A stretch of DNA of 64,000 nt from Rikenellaceae bacterium (lineage in GTDB: Bacteria > Bacteroidota > Bacteroidia > Bacteroidales > Rikenellaceae): NCBI GenBank assembly GCA_017936385.1, contig JAGBFQ010000020.1, positions 115,354-179,353 on the forward strand, in the 5' to 3' direction. Shown piece after piece: positions 10,157-19,865 of the stretch (within the stretch, counting starts at the first letter, position 1; each line of letters begins with the position of its first letter). The notes below the pieces were generated by a model. The model saw nothing but the letters and a program-made list of their open reading frames with translations, searched no databases and was not told where the DNA came from. A program made the translations under genes and the position numbers.

Positions 10157-10645
10157 ATGACCCTTGCACAAATTATAAAAAACGTAATAGATTTCTTCTA
10201 CCGAAAGCCCATCAGCCTGCTCATGCCGCGACAAACATTCCGCTATGCAATGTGTGGCGGCGGTAATTTGGTGCTGAATTGGGTGCTATATTTTGTGATT
10301 TTTCACTTTGTGCTTCAAAAGCGCAATATAGACCTGGGATTCTACCTTATCTCGTCGCACATCGCAACGTTGTGCATCGTATTTGTGATTACCTTTTTTA
10401 CGGGCTTTTGGCTCAATCGCAATGTGGCTTTCTCGGGCTCTCCTCTGCGCACGTTTCGTCAGTTGTGGCGTTATGCGGTGTCGGTTGCCGGGTCGTTTGT
10501 GATAAGCTACCTTTTGATGAAACTATTTGTGGAGGTATGCGAGTTCTACCCCACCCCGTCCAATGTGCTGACCTCGCTACTATGTACGATTTATAGTTAC
10601 ACAATGGGAAAATTCTACTCGTTCCGAGGCGCTCAAAACGACTAA
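10157..10645 (+). CDS. GtrA family membrane protein
   Basis: 162 residues with four predicted transmembrane helices and the FRYAMCGGGNLVLNW start typical of the GtrA family, small inner-membrane proteins thought to help flip or transfer polyprenyl-linked sugars. The partner glycosyltransferase is not adjacent; the polyprenol-phosphate mannosyltransferase at 29473 is a possible but unlinked partner. Follows uvrB closely, which is probably only positional coupling. Confidence 0.85.
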   Translation: MTLAQIIKNVIDFFYRKPISLLMPRQTFRYAMCGGGNLVLNWVLYFVIFHFVLQKRNIDLGFYLISSHIATLCIVFVITFFTGFWLNRNVAFSGSPLRTFRQLWRYAVSVAGSFVISYLLMKLFVEVCEFYPTPSNVLTSLLCTIYSYTMGKFYSFRGAQND

Positions 10646-10680
10646 AACATGCCCGGAATCGCATTCTAAGCTACATTTTA

Positions 10681-10711
10681 TTTGCAAGTTGGGAATTAAT
10701 CATTACCTTTG
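10681..10711 (+). promoter_or_regulatory. Promoter of the SLC13 carrier
   Basis: TTTG at 10681-10684, 19-base spacer, TACCTTTG at 10704-10711. Confidence 0.75.
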
Positions 10712-10779
10712 CGGCTCGTTTGTGTTATTTCACAAACAGTAAAACGCGCAATAACGATTAACCAACTAAAAATAAATGT

Positions 10780-12294
10780 ATGTTTACTAATTTCAAAGGT
10801 TCTCATCTAATTGAGGCCTATCACCGTAAAAAGAAAGCAGACCGTACATCCGACAGCAAATTGTTGGGCAAAACCATCAAAATGGCTATTGCTATCATTG
10901 TGTCGCTTGGTCTGTGGCTGGTCCCCACCGAATTCTTCGGTATCGAAGGTCTGACCATCATCGAACAACGTGTTATCGCAATCTTCGCTTTCGCAACCTT
11001 GATGTGGGTGCTGGAGGCTATTCCCGCCTGGAACACCTCGCTGATTGTGGTTGTACTGCTGCTGTTCACTTGCTCGGATAGCTCGATTTGGTTTATGCGC
11101 GAAGGAATCCCCGCCGAAACCCTCGGACAAGCTATCAAATACAAATCCATCATGCACTGCTTCGCCGACCCCATTATCATGCTGTTCATCGGTGGATTCA
11201 TCCTGGCTATTGCCGCCACCAAGAGCGGTCTTGACTCGGTGCTGGCCCGTGTGATGCTCAAACCGTTCGGAACCAAATCGGAGAACGTTCTGCTTGGTTT
11301 CTTGATGGTTACCGCCATCTTCTCGATGTTCTTGAGCAACACTGCAACCGCAGCTATGATGCTTACTTTCCTTACTCCCGTTCTGAAGGCTCTGCCCGCC
11401 GACGGTAAAGGTAAAATCGCTCTGGCTTTGGCTATTCCTATCGCTGCAAACCTCGGTGGTATGGGTACTATCATCGGTACTCCCCCCAACGCAATCGCCG
11501 TGAAATATCTGAACGACCCCGAAGGTCTTAACTTGAACATCGGTTTCGGTCAATGGATGGCCTTTATGACCCCCTATATGCTGGTTCTGCTGTTCATCGC
11601 TTGGCGTCTGCTTGTTCGCATGTTCCCCTTCAAACAAAAGACTATCGTTCTGAACATCGAAGGTGAGGCCAAGAAAGATTGGCGTTCGATTGCAGTGTAC
11701 GTGACCTTTGCTGTTACCGTGCTGCTGTGGATGACCGACAAATTCACCGGTGTAAACTCGAACGTTGTTGCAATGTTGCCCGTGGGTGTGTTCTGCGCTA
11801 TCGGCGTAATTACCCGCAAGGACTTGGAGCAAATCAACTGGTCGGTACTTTGGATGGTTGCCGGTGGCTTTGCTTTGGGTGTGGCTCTCAACGAGACGGG
11901 TCTTGCAAAACACCTCATCGAAACCATTCCTTTCAATACCTGGTCGCCCGTACTTATGATTATCGGCTCGGGTCTGCTGTGCTACGCTATGGCAAACTTC
12001 ATCTCGCACACCGCAACCGCCGCCTTGTTGGTTCCCATCTTGGCCGTTGCAGGTATGAGTATGCGTGACACCCTGGCTCCCGTAGGTGGTGTAAGCACCC
12101 TGCTGATTGGTGTGGCTATCGGTTCGTCGTTGGCTATGATTCTGCCTATCAGCACCCCGCCCAACGCCCTTGCACACGCAACCGGTATGATTGAGCAAAA
12201 AGATATGGTTAAAACCGGTATCATTGTCGGTATTATCGGTCTGATATTAGGTTATTCCATGCTGATTGCCATCGGCTCGTTCGGACTTTTGTAA
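10780..12294 (+). CDS. SLC13/DASS family anion:Na+ symporter
   Basis: 504 residues, about 11-12 transmembrane helices, inner membrane. The divalent anion:Na+ symporter family imports C4-dicarboxylates, citrate or sulfate. Two inverted-repeat halves are visible: FLSNTATAAM (SNT near residue 186) with GTPPNAI, and ISHTATAALL (near 408) with STPPNALA. The second repeat has SHT where many members have SNT, one of the Na+/substrate sites, so ion or substrate preference may differ. The first 30 residues are an unusual basic cytoplasmic extension. Monocistronic, with its own promoter and terminator. Confidence 0.9.
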   Translation: MFTNFKGSHLIEAYHRKKKADRTSDSKLLGKTIKMAIAIIVSLGLWLVPTEFFGIEGLTIIEQRVIAIFAFATLMWVLEAIPAWNTSLIVVVLLLFTCSDSSIWFMREGIPAETLGQAIKYKSIMHCFADPIIMLFIGGFILAIAATKSGLDSVLARVMLKPFGTKSENVLLGFLMVTAIFSMFLSNTATAAMMLTFLTPVLKALPADGKGKIALALAIPIAANLGGMGTIIGTPPNAIAVKYLNDPEGLNLNIGFGQWMAFMTPYMLVLLFIAWRLLVRMFPFKQKTIVLNIEGEAKKDWRSIAVYVTFAVTVLLWMTDKFTGVNSNVVAMLPVGVFCAIGVITRKDLEQINWSVLWMVAGGFALGVALNETGLAKHLIETIPFNTWSPVLMIIGSGLLCYAMANFISHTATAALLVPILAVAGMSMRDTLAPVGGVSTLLIGVAIGSSLAMILPISTPPNALAHATGMIEQKDMVKTGIIVGIIGLILGYSMLIAIGSFGLL

Positions 12295-12315
12295 TGCACA
12301 TACCTACTAATATTT

Positions 12316-12348
12316 ATGGCTGCGATAGTGATGTCGCAGCCATATTTT
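12316..12348 (+). terminator. Rho-independent terminator of the SLC13 gene
   Basis: A 10-bp stem (12316-12325 with 12334-12343) followed by ATTTTT. Confidence 0.85.
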
Positions 12349-12368
12349 TGTAAGGTAATAATGCAAAA

Positions 12369-12403
12369 AACGGAGAATAACTCATTGCAGGTTATTCTCC
12401 GTT
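12369..12403 (-). terminator. Terminator of aspS
   Basis: A 13-bp stem (12369-12381 with 12391-12403), followed on the minus strand by a short T run. Confidence 0.85.
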
Positions 12404-12432
12404 TCGCATTTAAGACACCGCGTGGTGTCGTA

Positions 12433-14187
12433 TTACTCTTTCAAATCCAGACGGATGTTGAGTTCCTCCAATTGAGCGGGGTCGAGGGTCGAAGGAGCCT
12501 CTATCATGGTATCGCGTCCCGAGTTGTTCTTGGGGAATGCTATGTAGTCACGAATCGACTCAACACCTCCGAATAGCGAACACATACGGTCGAAACCGAA
12601 TGCCAAACCACCGTGAGGAGGCGCACCATACTTGAAGGCATCCATCAGGAAGCCAAATTGAGCTTGAGCCTTCTCGGGAGTAAAGCCGAGAGTCTTGAAC
12701 ATCTGTTGTTGCAGTTTGGCATCGTGGATACGAATCGAGCCACCGCCGACCTCCACGCCGTTAACCACAAAGTCGTAAGCATTGGCGCGAATCTTTCCGG
12801 GGTCGGTGTCGAAGTATTGTACGTCCTCGGGTTTGGGTGCGGTGAAGGGGTGGTGCATAGCGTAGTAACGCTCTGTCTCCTCGTCCCACTCAACAAGCGG
12901 GAAGTCCACAACCCACATCGGAGCAAACTTCGTATTGTCGCGCAGTCCCAAACGACGACCCATCTCCAAACGCAACTCGCAAAGGATGGTTTGGCTCTTG
13001 CGTTTTTTGCCGCAAACCACCAACAGCAGGTCGCCCGGTTGTGCCTCGCAACACTCTACCCATGCCTTCAGGTCGTTAGCCGAGTAGAACTTGTCTACAC
13101 TCGATTTGACACTTCCGTCGGCCTCCACTTTGACCCATACAAGGCCTTTGGCGCCGATTTGGGGACGTTTTGCCCACTCGGTAAGTTCGTCAATTTGTTT
13201 ACGCGAGTAGCCCGAGCAGCCCGTAGCAGCAATAGCACCTACGTACTCCGAACCATCAAATACACCGAAACCACGGTCGCGGGTCAGTTCGGTAATCTCG
13301 TGAATCTCCATACCGAAACGCATATCGGGCTTGTCCGAACCGAAACGGTCCATGGCTTCAGCCCACGGCATACGCAGGAAAGGCTCGGTAAAGTCGATGT
13401 CGAGAACGGTCTTGAACATATACTTGGCCAAACGCTCGAACACGTCGATAACGTCGTCTTGCTCAACAAACGACATCTCGCAGTCGATTTGGGTAAACTC
13501 TGGTTGACGGTCGGCACGCAGGTCCTCGTCGCGGAAACAGCGTACTATTTGGAAATATTTGTCGTAGCCGGCCACCATCAACAGCTGTTTGAAGGTTTGG
13601 GGGCTTTGGGGCAGTGCGTAGAACTGTCCGGGGTTCATACGGCTGGGAACCACAAAGTCACGTGCGCCCTCGGGAGTCGAACTAATCAGATAGGGGGTTT
13701 CGATTTCGAGGAATCCCTCCTTGTCGAGGAATTGGCGAACCGATTGGGCCATACGGTGGCGCAGAATCATCGCATTTTTGAGCGGGCCACGACGCAGGTC
13801 CAGGTAGCGGTACTTCATACGAAGGTCGTCGCCACCGTCCGAATTATCCTCGATGGTGAAGGGCGGAACCTCCGAAGCATTGAGGATGGTCAGGCCGCTA
13901 ACAGCGATTTCGATATCGCCCGTGGGAATTTTTGCATTCTTGGCTGAGCGTTCAATCACCTTACCCGTAGCTTGGATTACGTATTCGCGTCCAAGTTCAC
14001 CGGCTGTAGCTTTGGTTGCCTCCGACGAATTTTCGTCCACCACGAGTTGAGTGATGCCGTAACGGTCGCGGATGTCGATAAAGGTCATAGCACCCAGATT
14101 ACGGACTTTTTGCACCCAGCCTGCGAGAGTTACCTCGCAGCCGAGATTGGAGAGTCGCAACTCTCCGCAGTTGTGCGTTCTGTACAT
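12433..14187 (-). CDS. aspS: Aspartyl-tRNA synthetase
   Basis: 584 residues, bacterial-type class II synthetase that charges tRNA-Asp. The N-terminal OB-fold anticodon-binding domain includes [20 protein letters not shown] (about 24-43). Class II motif 2 [16 protein letters not shown] lies near residue 218, the bacterial GAD insertion follows, and motif 3 appears as GLAFGFDRM (about 532). An ordinary intact housekeeping gene, monocistronic, transcribed divergently from tadA across a shared promoter region. Confidence 0.98.
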   Translation of the reverse strand: MYRTHNCGELRLSNLGCEVTLAGWVQKVRNLGAMTFIDIRDRYGITQLVVDENSSEATKATAGELGREYVIQATGKVIERSAKNAKIPTGDIEIAVSGLTILNASEVPPFTIEDNSDGGDDLRMKYRYLDLRRGPLKNAMILRHRMAQSVRQFLDKEGFLEIETPYLISSTPEGARDFVVPSRMNPGQFYALPQSPQTFKQLLMVAGYDKYFQIVRCFRDEDLRADRQPEFTQIDCEMSFVEQDDVIDVFERLAKYMFKTVLDIDFTEPFLRMPWAEAMDRFGSDKPDMRFGMEIHEITELTRDRGFGVFDGSEYVGAIAATGCSGYSRKQIDELTEWAKRPQIGAKGLVWVKVEADGSVKSSVDKFYSANDLKAWVECCEAQPGDLLLVVCGKKRKSQTILCELRLEMGRRLGLRDNTKFAPMWVVDFPLVEWDEETERYYAMHHPFTAPKPEDVQYFDTDPGKIRANAYDFVVNGVEVGGGSIRIHDAKLQQQMFKTLGFTPEKAQAQFGFLMDAFKYGAPPHGGLAFGFDRMCSLFGGVESIRDYIAFPKNNSGRDTMIEAPSTLDPAQLEELNIRLDLKE

Positions 14188-14213
14188 ATTTCTGATTTTA
14201 GAATTTATTTCAT

Positions 14214-14235
14214 TACTTTTGCAGACACAAAAGTA
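14214..14235. promoter_or_regulatory. Face-to-face promoters of tadA and aspS
   Basis: TACTTTTG on the plus strand (14214-14221) drives tadA; the identical box on the minus strand (14228-14235) drives aspS. With the 6-base spacer they form a perfect 8-bp inverted repeat, so the two initiation sites overlap. Confidence 0.7.
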
Positions 14236-14244
14236 CTAATTATT

Positions 14245-14691
14245 ATGGAAAGTATAGTCGGCCGGGACGAAAATTTTATGCGCTTGGCAATAATCGAGGC
14301 ACAAAAAGCGTTAAAAAAGGGAGAGGTTCCCATAGGAGCGGTGGTTGTTTGTGGAGATAGAGTGGTCGGGCGAGGTCATAATTTGGCCGAAACTCTGGGG
14401 GACGCTACGGCGCACGCCGAGATGCAGGCTCTGACCGCAGCCGCCTCGTCGCTGGGCGGAAAGTACCTCGACAAGTGCACGCTCTACGTTACGGTTGAAC
14501 CTTGTGTGATGTGTGCGGGAGCATGCTATTGGAGCCAAATTGGCGAAGTCGTGTGGGGAGCCGATGACTCAAAACGAGGTTTCAGCACCGTGGGCGGACG
14601 CATTTTGCACCCCCGAACGGTGGCTCGTGGAGGTGTTTTGGCAGAGGAGTGCGGGGCTGTTGTTAGCCGTTTTTTTGAAAAATTACGATAA
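14245..14691 (+). CDS. tadA: tRNA-specific adenosine deaminase
   Basis: 148 residues. Converts A34 to inosine in the tRNA-Arg(ACG) anticodon. The zinc/catalytic motifs are present: HAE (TAHAEMQA, His and catalytic Glu near residue 54-56) and PCVMC (near 84-88). The first 30 codons include a second Met (FMRLAIIEA), but the ATG at 14245 lies 23 bases after a good promoter box and is kept. An open frame continues upstream antisense to aspS; it is not part of the gene. Confidence 0.95.
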   Translation: MESIVGRDENFMRLAIIEAQKALKKGEVPIGAVVVCGDRVVGRGHNLAETLGDATAHAEMQALTAAASSLGGKYLDKCTLYVTVEPCVMCAGACYWSQIGEVVWGADDSKRGFSTVGGRILHPRTVARGGVLAEECGAVVSRFFEKLR

Positions 14692-14717
14692 CAGTTGGTC
14701 ATGTGAAAGAAAAACCT

Positions 14718-14725
14718 TACTTTTG
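14718..14725 (+). promoter_or_regulatory. -7 promoter box for the TPR protein gene
   Basis: TACTTTTG, 37 bases before the ATG, with TTG about 20 bases upstream. Confidence 0.65.
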
Positions 14726-14762
14726 TCGGTTGGAAAATTACTATTAAACATATTCTATTAAA

Positions 14763-15737
14763 ATGAACAAACTCAAATTCTTCGCAACCCTTGCTGTTGC
14801 TCTGTTCGCTTCGGCGACTCTTTCGGCTCAAGATGTAGCTTCTGTTACCGCAAAGTACAACGAGGCCGTTCAAAAAGTTCAAGCCAAAGATTACAACGCG
14901 GCAATTACCATCCTCAACGAGGCTATCGACATGGGCCTTGAGACCGAGGGTGCTGAGGCTACCGTTGATTTGGCTCAAAAACTGCTGCCCGCTTGCTACT
15001 TCCAAAGCGGTCTGGGTCTGGCTAAAGCCGGTAAACTTGATGAGGCTCTCGAGAGATTCAACAAAGCCGCTCAAACAGGCGAACTCTATGGCGACACCAA
15101 GAGCATGCGTAACGCCAACACCATGATTGCTCGTGTTTACACCATGAAGGGTGCTGACGCTTTCAATAACAAAGACTACGCTACTGCCGCTTCGATTTTC
15201 GCCAACGGCTACGCAGCAAACCCCAACGACACCAAACTCGGTCTGAACCTGGCTATGAGCTACTGCGAGATGGGTGACCTGGCAAAAGGTGGCGAGGTGT
15301 ACAAACAAATCATGGCTCTGACCCACAGCAAATACGACGCTGACAAGGCTACCGCCAAAACAAGCTACACCAACTACCTGCTGGCTGCTGCTTCGACCAA
15401 AGCTACCGAGTCGAAATTCGACGAGGCTCTGGTTTACACCCAAGAAATCATCGCTATGGACTCGCTGAGCGCCGTAGGTAACAAACTGATGGTTCAACTC
15501 TACAACTCAAAACAAGACTACGCAAAAGTTGGTGAACTGGGTGGTATGGCTGCTGAGTTGCAAGCTACTCCCGAGGAGAAGAGCGACCTCTACTATATGC
15601 AAGGTGCAGCTCTGAGCAACACCGACAAACTCACCGAGGCTATCGAGGCTTACAAGAAAGTTACCGCCGGTAACAACGTAGCTAACGCTGCCGAGCAAAT
15701 CAAGGCTCTCCAAGCTGTTATCGCTTCGAAGAAATAG
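14763..15737 (+). CDS. Secreted tetratricopeptide-repeat protein
   Basis: 324 residues. A Sec signal peptide (cleavage near LSAQ, residue 22) leads to a periplasmic protein made of helical TPR-like repeats; helix pairs such as YNAAITILNEAID, KLDEALERFNKAAQ and KLTEAIEAYKKV are visible. The codon choice is strongly biased (few rare codons), suggesting high expression. TPR proteins of this sort act as scaffolds; no catalytic domain and no partner are evident. Confidence 0.8.
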   Translation: MNKLKFFATLAVALFASATLSAQDVASVTAKYNEAVQKVQAKDYNAAITILNEAIDMGLETEGAEATVDLAQKLLPACYFQSGLGLAKAGKLDEALERFNKAAQTGELYGDTKSMRNANTMIARVYTMKGADAFNNKDYATAASIFANGYAANPNDTKLGLNLAMSYCEMGDLAKGGEVYKQIMALTHSKYDADKATAKTSYTNYLLAAASTKATESKFDEALVYTQEIIAMDSLSAVGNKLMVQLYNSKQDYAKVGELGGMAAELQATPEEKSDLYYMQGAALSNTDKLTEAIEAYKKVTAGNNVANAAEQIKALQAVIASKK

Positions 15738-15762
15738 CTATCGTTACAAAATACTAATTATT

Positions 15763-15809
15763 ATACAACAAGGGCTGTTGACTATTGAAGTCGACAGCCC
15801 TTGTTGTAT
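15763..15809 (+). terminator. Terminator of the TPR gene
   Basis: A perfect 16-bp stem (15763-15778 with 15794-15809) extended inward by GAC/GTC. Confidence 0.8.
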
Positions 15810-15860
15810 CTATATGTAAAAAAGAATGAAAAAAGTTTTGCACAAAACCGAAAAAACACA

Positions 15861-15868
15861 TATCTTTG
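15861..15868 (+). promoter_or_regulatory. Promoter of the B12-uptake operon
   Basis: TATCTTTG, preceded by TTTG at 15837-15840 (20-base spacer). Transcripts would begin just before the cobalamin riboswitch. Confidence 0.7.
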
Positions 15869-15879
15869 TGGTGCATAAG

Positions 15880-16085
15880 GAGCCTTCTTGGACCAAGCGT
15901 TCCGAGAGGTGAAAAGGGAATCCGGTGCGAATCCGGAACAATACCAGTTGCTGTAAATCCCGCCCCACAGCTAATGTGTGGGAGAAAAGCTACGAGCAGC
16001 TTGTCGCACTCTTTGCCACTGATTTTAGGAATCGGGAAGGCGCGATAAGTGGGGATGAGTCAGAAAACCTGCCTTGTGCGGCTGC
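15880..16085 (+). promoter_or_regulatory. Cobalamin (adenosylcobalamin-type) riboswitch
   Basis: Conserved pieces appear in the correct order: GGTGAAAAGGGAA with paired GTGCGAATCC (about 15909-15936), the CAGTTGCTGTAAAT region, then the B12 box GCCACTG (16015-16021), GGGAAGGCGC and GATGAGTCAGAAAACCTGCC (to about 16073). Cobalamin binding normally blocks expression of downstream B12-transport genes. The 5' and 3' limits are approximate. The ~220 bases after it, up to 16308, hold the expression platform and leader; no clear T-run terminator was seen there, so control may be at translation. Confidence 0.93.
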
Positions 16086-16308
16086 GATTGTCAACCTGCT
16101 GGACTACGGGTCGAAATCAACTAATTATTGCGCCTAACAAAAGTGTAGCAATCATTTCGTTCGAATCCGAGTCGCGGTGTGTTGTACCCGTCTTGGAGGA
16201 GTGTGTGAATTGTGTTGTTTCCGTGCTGTGTAGTGCGGTGTGTGGGCGTGATTGCCGAAAGAATTTGCGCGCACAAACATTCATAACAAACTAAAAAGAC
16301 AAAGGACA

Positions 16309-18108
16309 ATGAAAAGATTTTTCACACCTATTCTCGCGGCTTTTGTGGGTCTTTCGCTCGTGAGCTGCGAGTTCGACGCAAACCCGCTATGGCAGGAGAT
16401 TGATGGCGTTAAGGAGCGTGTTGACAACCTTGAGGTGAGCGTCAACAAAAACAACAATGACATTGCGGCGTTGCAGACCATCATCGAGGCTCTGCAAAAG
16501 AACGTATATGTGACGGCCGTGAATACCACTTCGGAGGGGTATACAATCAGCTTTTCGGATGGCAAGACGGCAACTTTGAGCAATGGCAAGGATGGCGCAG
16601 CGGGCGTTAATGCTCCTGCTATTTCGGTTGCAAAGGACGGCACTGATGGCAACTACTATTGGACGCTCGATGGCGAGTGGTTGATGGTCGATGGACAGCG
16701 AGTTCGCGCCAACGGAACGGATGGTAAAGATGGAGCGAACGGTAATGACGGACAGGATGGCGTAGACGGAGCGGATGCTGTGGCTCCGCAGGTGCGTATC
16801 AACCCGCTGACCAAGATATGGGAGATTTCGATTGATGGCGGCAAGACTTGGGAGTCTACTGACGTTGTTGCCGAGGGCAAGAACGGAACTAATGGTTCGG
16901 ACGGTGCCGACGGAGATGATGGTGCTGCGGGTGATTCGATGTTCAAGGCGGTGGATTGCACCAATCCAGACTACGTTATCGTAGTTCTGGCTGACAATAC
17001 GGTAATCAAACTTGCGCGCTACGATGAGTCTGCACCGCGTTTTGAGATTGAGAATGCCGCCGAACGTTTGGAAGTGGAGTATGGCAAAAGTGTAGAGTTG
17101 GAAGTTACGACCGCCAATGTGGCTGACTATACCATCAATTTGCCCGAGGGTTGGAAGGCGACTTTCGCCGATGACCTGCTCACGGTGACAGCACCTGCAA
17201 AGGATTTGTGTCACTACGACAAAGAGGGAGTGTTGGCCGTGACCGTAGTGTCGCAGACAGGCCGCAGTGCTATTGCTAAACTTGGTGTAATGGCTGGTGA
17301 GTGGGTGACTGTCGAGGAGTATGAGGTGCGTACGCTGACCTTTGAAGATGTTGATGCAAAGTTTACCTCCTATGCACTTGAGCCTTCGGGTAAACCCATT
17401 GAGAAGTGGAGCGACCTGGTGGATGATGCACAATATGGCGGCACGTTGACCTATGGCGACTATTCGGGTGGTGACTACTATTGGTATGACGAGGGTAACA
17501 CCGAACTGTTCCACTCGTTTGTAACGCCCTATTGGGGTGGTGGCCACGTGATTTCGAACTACGTGATTGAGGACTTCGCTACCCTGCCCGAGGGCAATAA
17601 TGGATGGTATGAGTTGCAGATGTGTACACCTATGGGTGGCAACCGAGGTTCGGCAAACTTTGCGGTACACAACGGTTACAGCGACTTCTTCAACTCGCAG
17701 ATTTACGATGCATCGCTTCAGGGTTTTGAGTTTGCCGATGGCGTGGAGCGTGTGGTGGAGTCGATGTATGTCACCAACACCAACTATATGCTCAACTCGC
17801 TTTGCTTTGGTGACGGTTTCAACCAGCCCGCAAACGAATCGACGTGGATTAAGTTGGTCGCTTACGGCTACAACAGCAGTGACGAACTGACAGGTACAAG
17901 TGAGTTTTTGCTCTGCAAAGGTGCCGAAGATATACTTGTGGAGTGGGCTAAATGGGACCTTTCGTCGTTGGGTAAGGTGGCCAAAATTACCTTTAACTTT
18001 GAGGCTTCGGAGGACCAAATCGGCCAATACGGAATGAACTGCCCGGCATACTTTGCCTACGACGATGTTGCTGTGAAATTTGCCTCGCAGATGCAAAAAT
18101 TTGAATAG
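16309..18108 (+). CDS. Surface lipoprotein with DUF4988 and DUF4465-type regions, B12 locus
   Basis: 599 residues. Start at 16309 gives a clean signal with lipobox LVSC (about residue 19). Residues ~25-60 form a coiled coil, followed by a collagen-like Gly-x-Asp stretch (DGKDGANGNDGQDG, near 140-155, and again near 200) and beta-rich DUF4988-type repeats; residues ~340-598 match the DUF4465 pattern (large secreted beta-sandwich, C-terminal AYFAYDDVAVKF). Directly after a cobalamin riboswitch and before BtuG/BtuB genes, so it probably helps capture corrinoids at the surface. It could be the counterpart of the B12-binding BtuH-type lipoproteins described in Bacteroidetes, but I cannot confirm homology. 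Confidence 0.7.
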   Translation: MKRFFTPILAAFVGLSLVSCEFDANPLWQEIDGVKERVDNLEVSVNKNNNDIAALQTIIEALQKNVYVTAVNTTSEGYTISFSDGKTATLSNGKDGAAGVNAPAISVAKDGTDGNYYWTLDGEWLMVDGQRVRANGTDGKDGANGNDGQDGVDGADAVAPQVRINPLTKIWEISIDGGKTWESTDVVAEGKNGTNGSDGADGDDGAAGDSMFKAVDCTNPDYVIVVLADNTVIKLARYDESAPRFEIENAAERLEVEYGKSVELEVTTANVADYTINLPEGWKATFADDLLTVTAPAKDLCHYDKEGVLAVTVVSQTGRSAIAKLGVMAGEWVTVEEYEVRTLTFEDVDAKFTSYALEPSGKPIEKWSDLVDDAQYGGTLTYGDYSGGDYYWYDEGNTELFHSFVTPYWGGGHVISNYVIEDFATLPEGNNGWYELQMCTPMGGNRGSANFAVHNGYSDFFNSQIYDASLQGFEFADGVERVVESMYVTNTNYMLNSLCFGDGFNQPANESTWIKLVAYGYNSSDELTGTSEFLLCKGAEDILVEWAKWDLSSLGKVAKITFNFEASEDQIGQYGMNCPAYFAYDDVAVKFASQMQKFE

Positions 18109-18151
18109 CTAAAAAGTGATTGATAAACAGCTACTTTGGGAATACGAAAAT

Positions 18152-19864
18152 ATGAAACAATTAGCCATAACACTACTTTCTGTCGTATTGGCAGTGATGT
18201 GCTGGTCGTGCAATATCGACGAAGAGTTAACCGATGCACTACCTCCCAACATTCTGCTCGACAACCCCGCGGGAACGTATACCGTCAAACAGGGATGTGA
18301 ACTAACGGTCGTCCCCGAGTATGAGTCAGCCGAAGGAGCTGTTTATCAATGGATAATGGGCGGAGAGGTTTTGAGTACCTCTCCCCTATTGTCGTTCACT
18401 TCCGATAAGGTTGGACGTTTCTACATTCTGCTGACTGTCACTACCGACGCCGGCTCCGACCGCGAAGAGATTTGTGTGGAGGTTACGGCTCTCGAAATCC
18501 CCAATGTTTCGATTATCGGCAACAAAGAGCAGACCATAACCCTCGGAAGCGTGCTGGAACTCATGGCCTCGGTGCGTACTACTTCGCTCATCACAACCGT
18601 TGAATGGCGGATAGGCGAACAACTGCTCTCGCAAGAGTCCGTGTGCAGTTTTGCGGCCTCTGAGTGTGGCGACTACACCATTACGGTTACGGCGTGTAAT
18701 GAGGATGGTACGCATAGCGACACCGTTCGTGTGACGGTGGTTCGTCCCGAGGATATTCCTTTTGAATGGGCGTTTGCCCGCACGGAGTACCACACGGTGG
18801 AGGGTCGCACGGTGGTGATTAGCCCCGACGAAACACCTTCTCGAGAGGATGTTAGCTACACTTGGCTGATTGACAGCGAGGAGGTGGGCACGGAGTGCGG
18901 ACTGATTTATACCCCCACGGCAAAAGGTACGCATAGGATTGTGGGGAAGGCAACGTTTGAACAGGGCGGCTCGGAGATGACTCTGGAGAGGAGCTTCTCG
19001 TTGGAGGTCTTTGCCGAAGATGAGTTCCATCGCGCGGCGAACGAAACCTCGCAGGCCGATTGCAATCGAGTGTATGAGTACACACCTGCCCCGGGGCAAT
19101 TTATCAACGAACTGAAAACGGGCGGTTTCGACGGCACGCAGACAACTTCCGAGGCGGCTTGTCGTTATGCCGAGAAGCGGATAAACATGGGTGTGTGGCT
19201 GTCACTTGGTGCTTTCGGCGGTTACATCGTGGTGGGTTTCGACCACAGCATAAACAATGCCGACGGGTATGATTTGGCTGTTGCGAGTAATGCCTTTGAC
19301 GGCTCGTCGGAACCGGGCGTAGTGTGGGTTATGCAGGACGAAAACGGAAATACCCTACCCGATGACACTTGGTATGAGTTGCGAGGTTCCGAAACCGATG
19401 TTGTCACAACTATTCGGGACTATGCCGTGACCTATTGGCGACCCGCGGCGGCAGGTATGCCCGTAGTGTGGACCGACAATCTGGGAGGAAAGGGCGAGGT
19501 GGACTACCTGAAGACCTACCACTCGCAGGATTACTACTATCCGTTGTGGATTGACTCGGAGAGCTACACCTTGCGTGGAACACGCCTTGAGGCTCGTAAT
19601 TATGATAAATCGGGCAATGGTTCGCTGTGGGTGCAACCTCACTATGATTGGGGGTATGCCGACAATTTTAGCCCCACGGATTTTGTGTCGACCACCAAAG
19701 TTAATACCTTTGAGATTTCGAACGCTATGGACTTTGCTGGCAAACCTGTGAATCTTGGCCACGTGGACTTTGTGAAGGTGCAGTGTGCCGTCAATTCCAA
19801 GAGTGGCTGGGTGGGCGAATTGTCGACCGAAGTGAGCGGTGTGTATGATTATAGATTGAAATAA
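18152..19864 (+). CDS. PKD-like-domain cell-surface lipoprotein, B12 locus
   Basis: 570 residues. Lipobox MCWSC near residue 20; three PKD/Ig-like beta domains occupy roughly residues 40-290, each with a GxY-tt motif; the C-terminal ~270 residues form a second unit containing GAFGGYIVVGFDHSI and DDTWYELRGSE, a pattern seen in surface proteins of BtuG loci. ATG at 18152 is used because the earlier in-frame start lacks a signal. btuG begins one base after its stop, so the two are translationally coupled. Likely part of the surface corrinoid-capture complex; the precise role is unknown. Confidence 0.65.
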   Translation: MKQLAITLLSVVLAVMCWSCNIDEELTDALPPNILLDNPAGTYTVKQGCELTVVPEYESAEGAVYQWIMGGEVLSTSPLLSFTSDKVGRFYILLTVTTDAGSDREEICVEVTALEIPNVSIIGNKEQTITLGSVLELMASVRTTSLITTVEWRIGEQLLSQESVCSFAASECGDYTITVTACNEDGTHSDTVRVTVVRPEDIPFEWAFARTEYHTVEGRTVVISPDETPSREDVSYTWLIDSEEVGTECGLIYTPTAKGTHRIVGKATFEQGGSEMTLERSFSLEVFAEDEFHRAANETSQADCNRVYEYTPAPGQFINELKTGGFDGTQTTSEAACRYAEKRINMGVWLSLGAFGGYIVVGFDHSINNADGYDLAVASNAFDGSSEPGVVWVMQDENGNTLPDDTWYELRGSETDVVTTIRDYAVTYWRPAAAGMPVVWTDNLGGKGEVDYLKTYHSQDYYYPLWIDSESYTLRGTRLEARNYDKSGNGSLWVQPHYDWGYADNFSPTDFVSTTKVNTFEISNAMDFAGKPVNLGHVDFVKVQCAVNSKSGWVGELSTEVSGVYDYRLK

Positions 19865-19865
19865 G

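Noticed and set aside
10807..12198. 463-codon minus-strand ORF opposite the SLC13 carrier
   Set aside because: A shadow frame; the product is His/Gln/Asn-rich with no domain, and the plus strand is a clear transporter. The same applies to 628-1773, 12613-13947 and 16387-18096.
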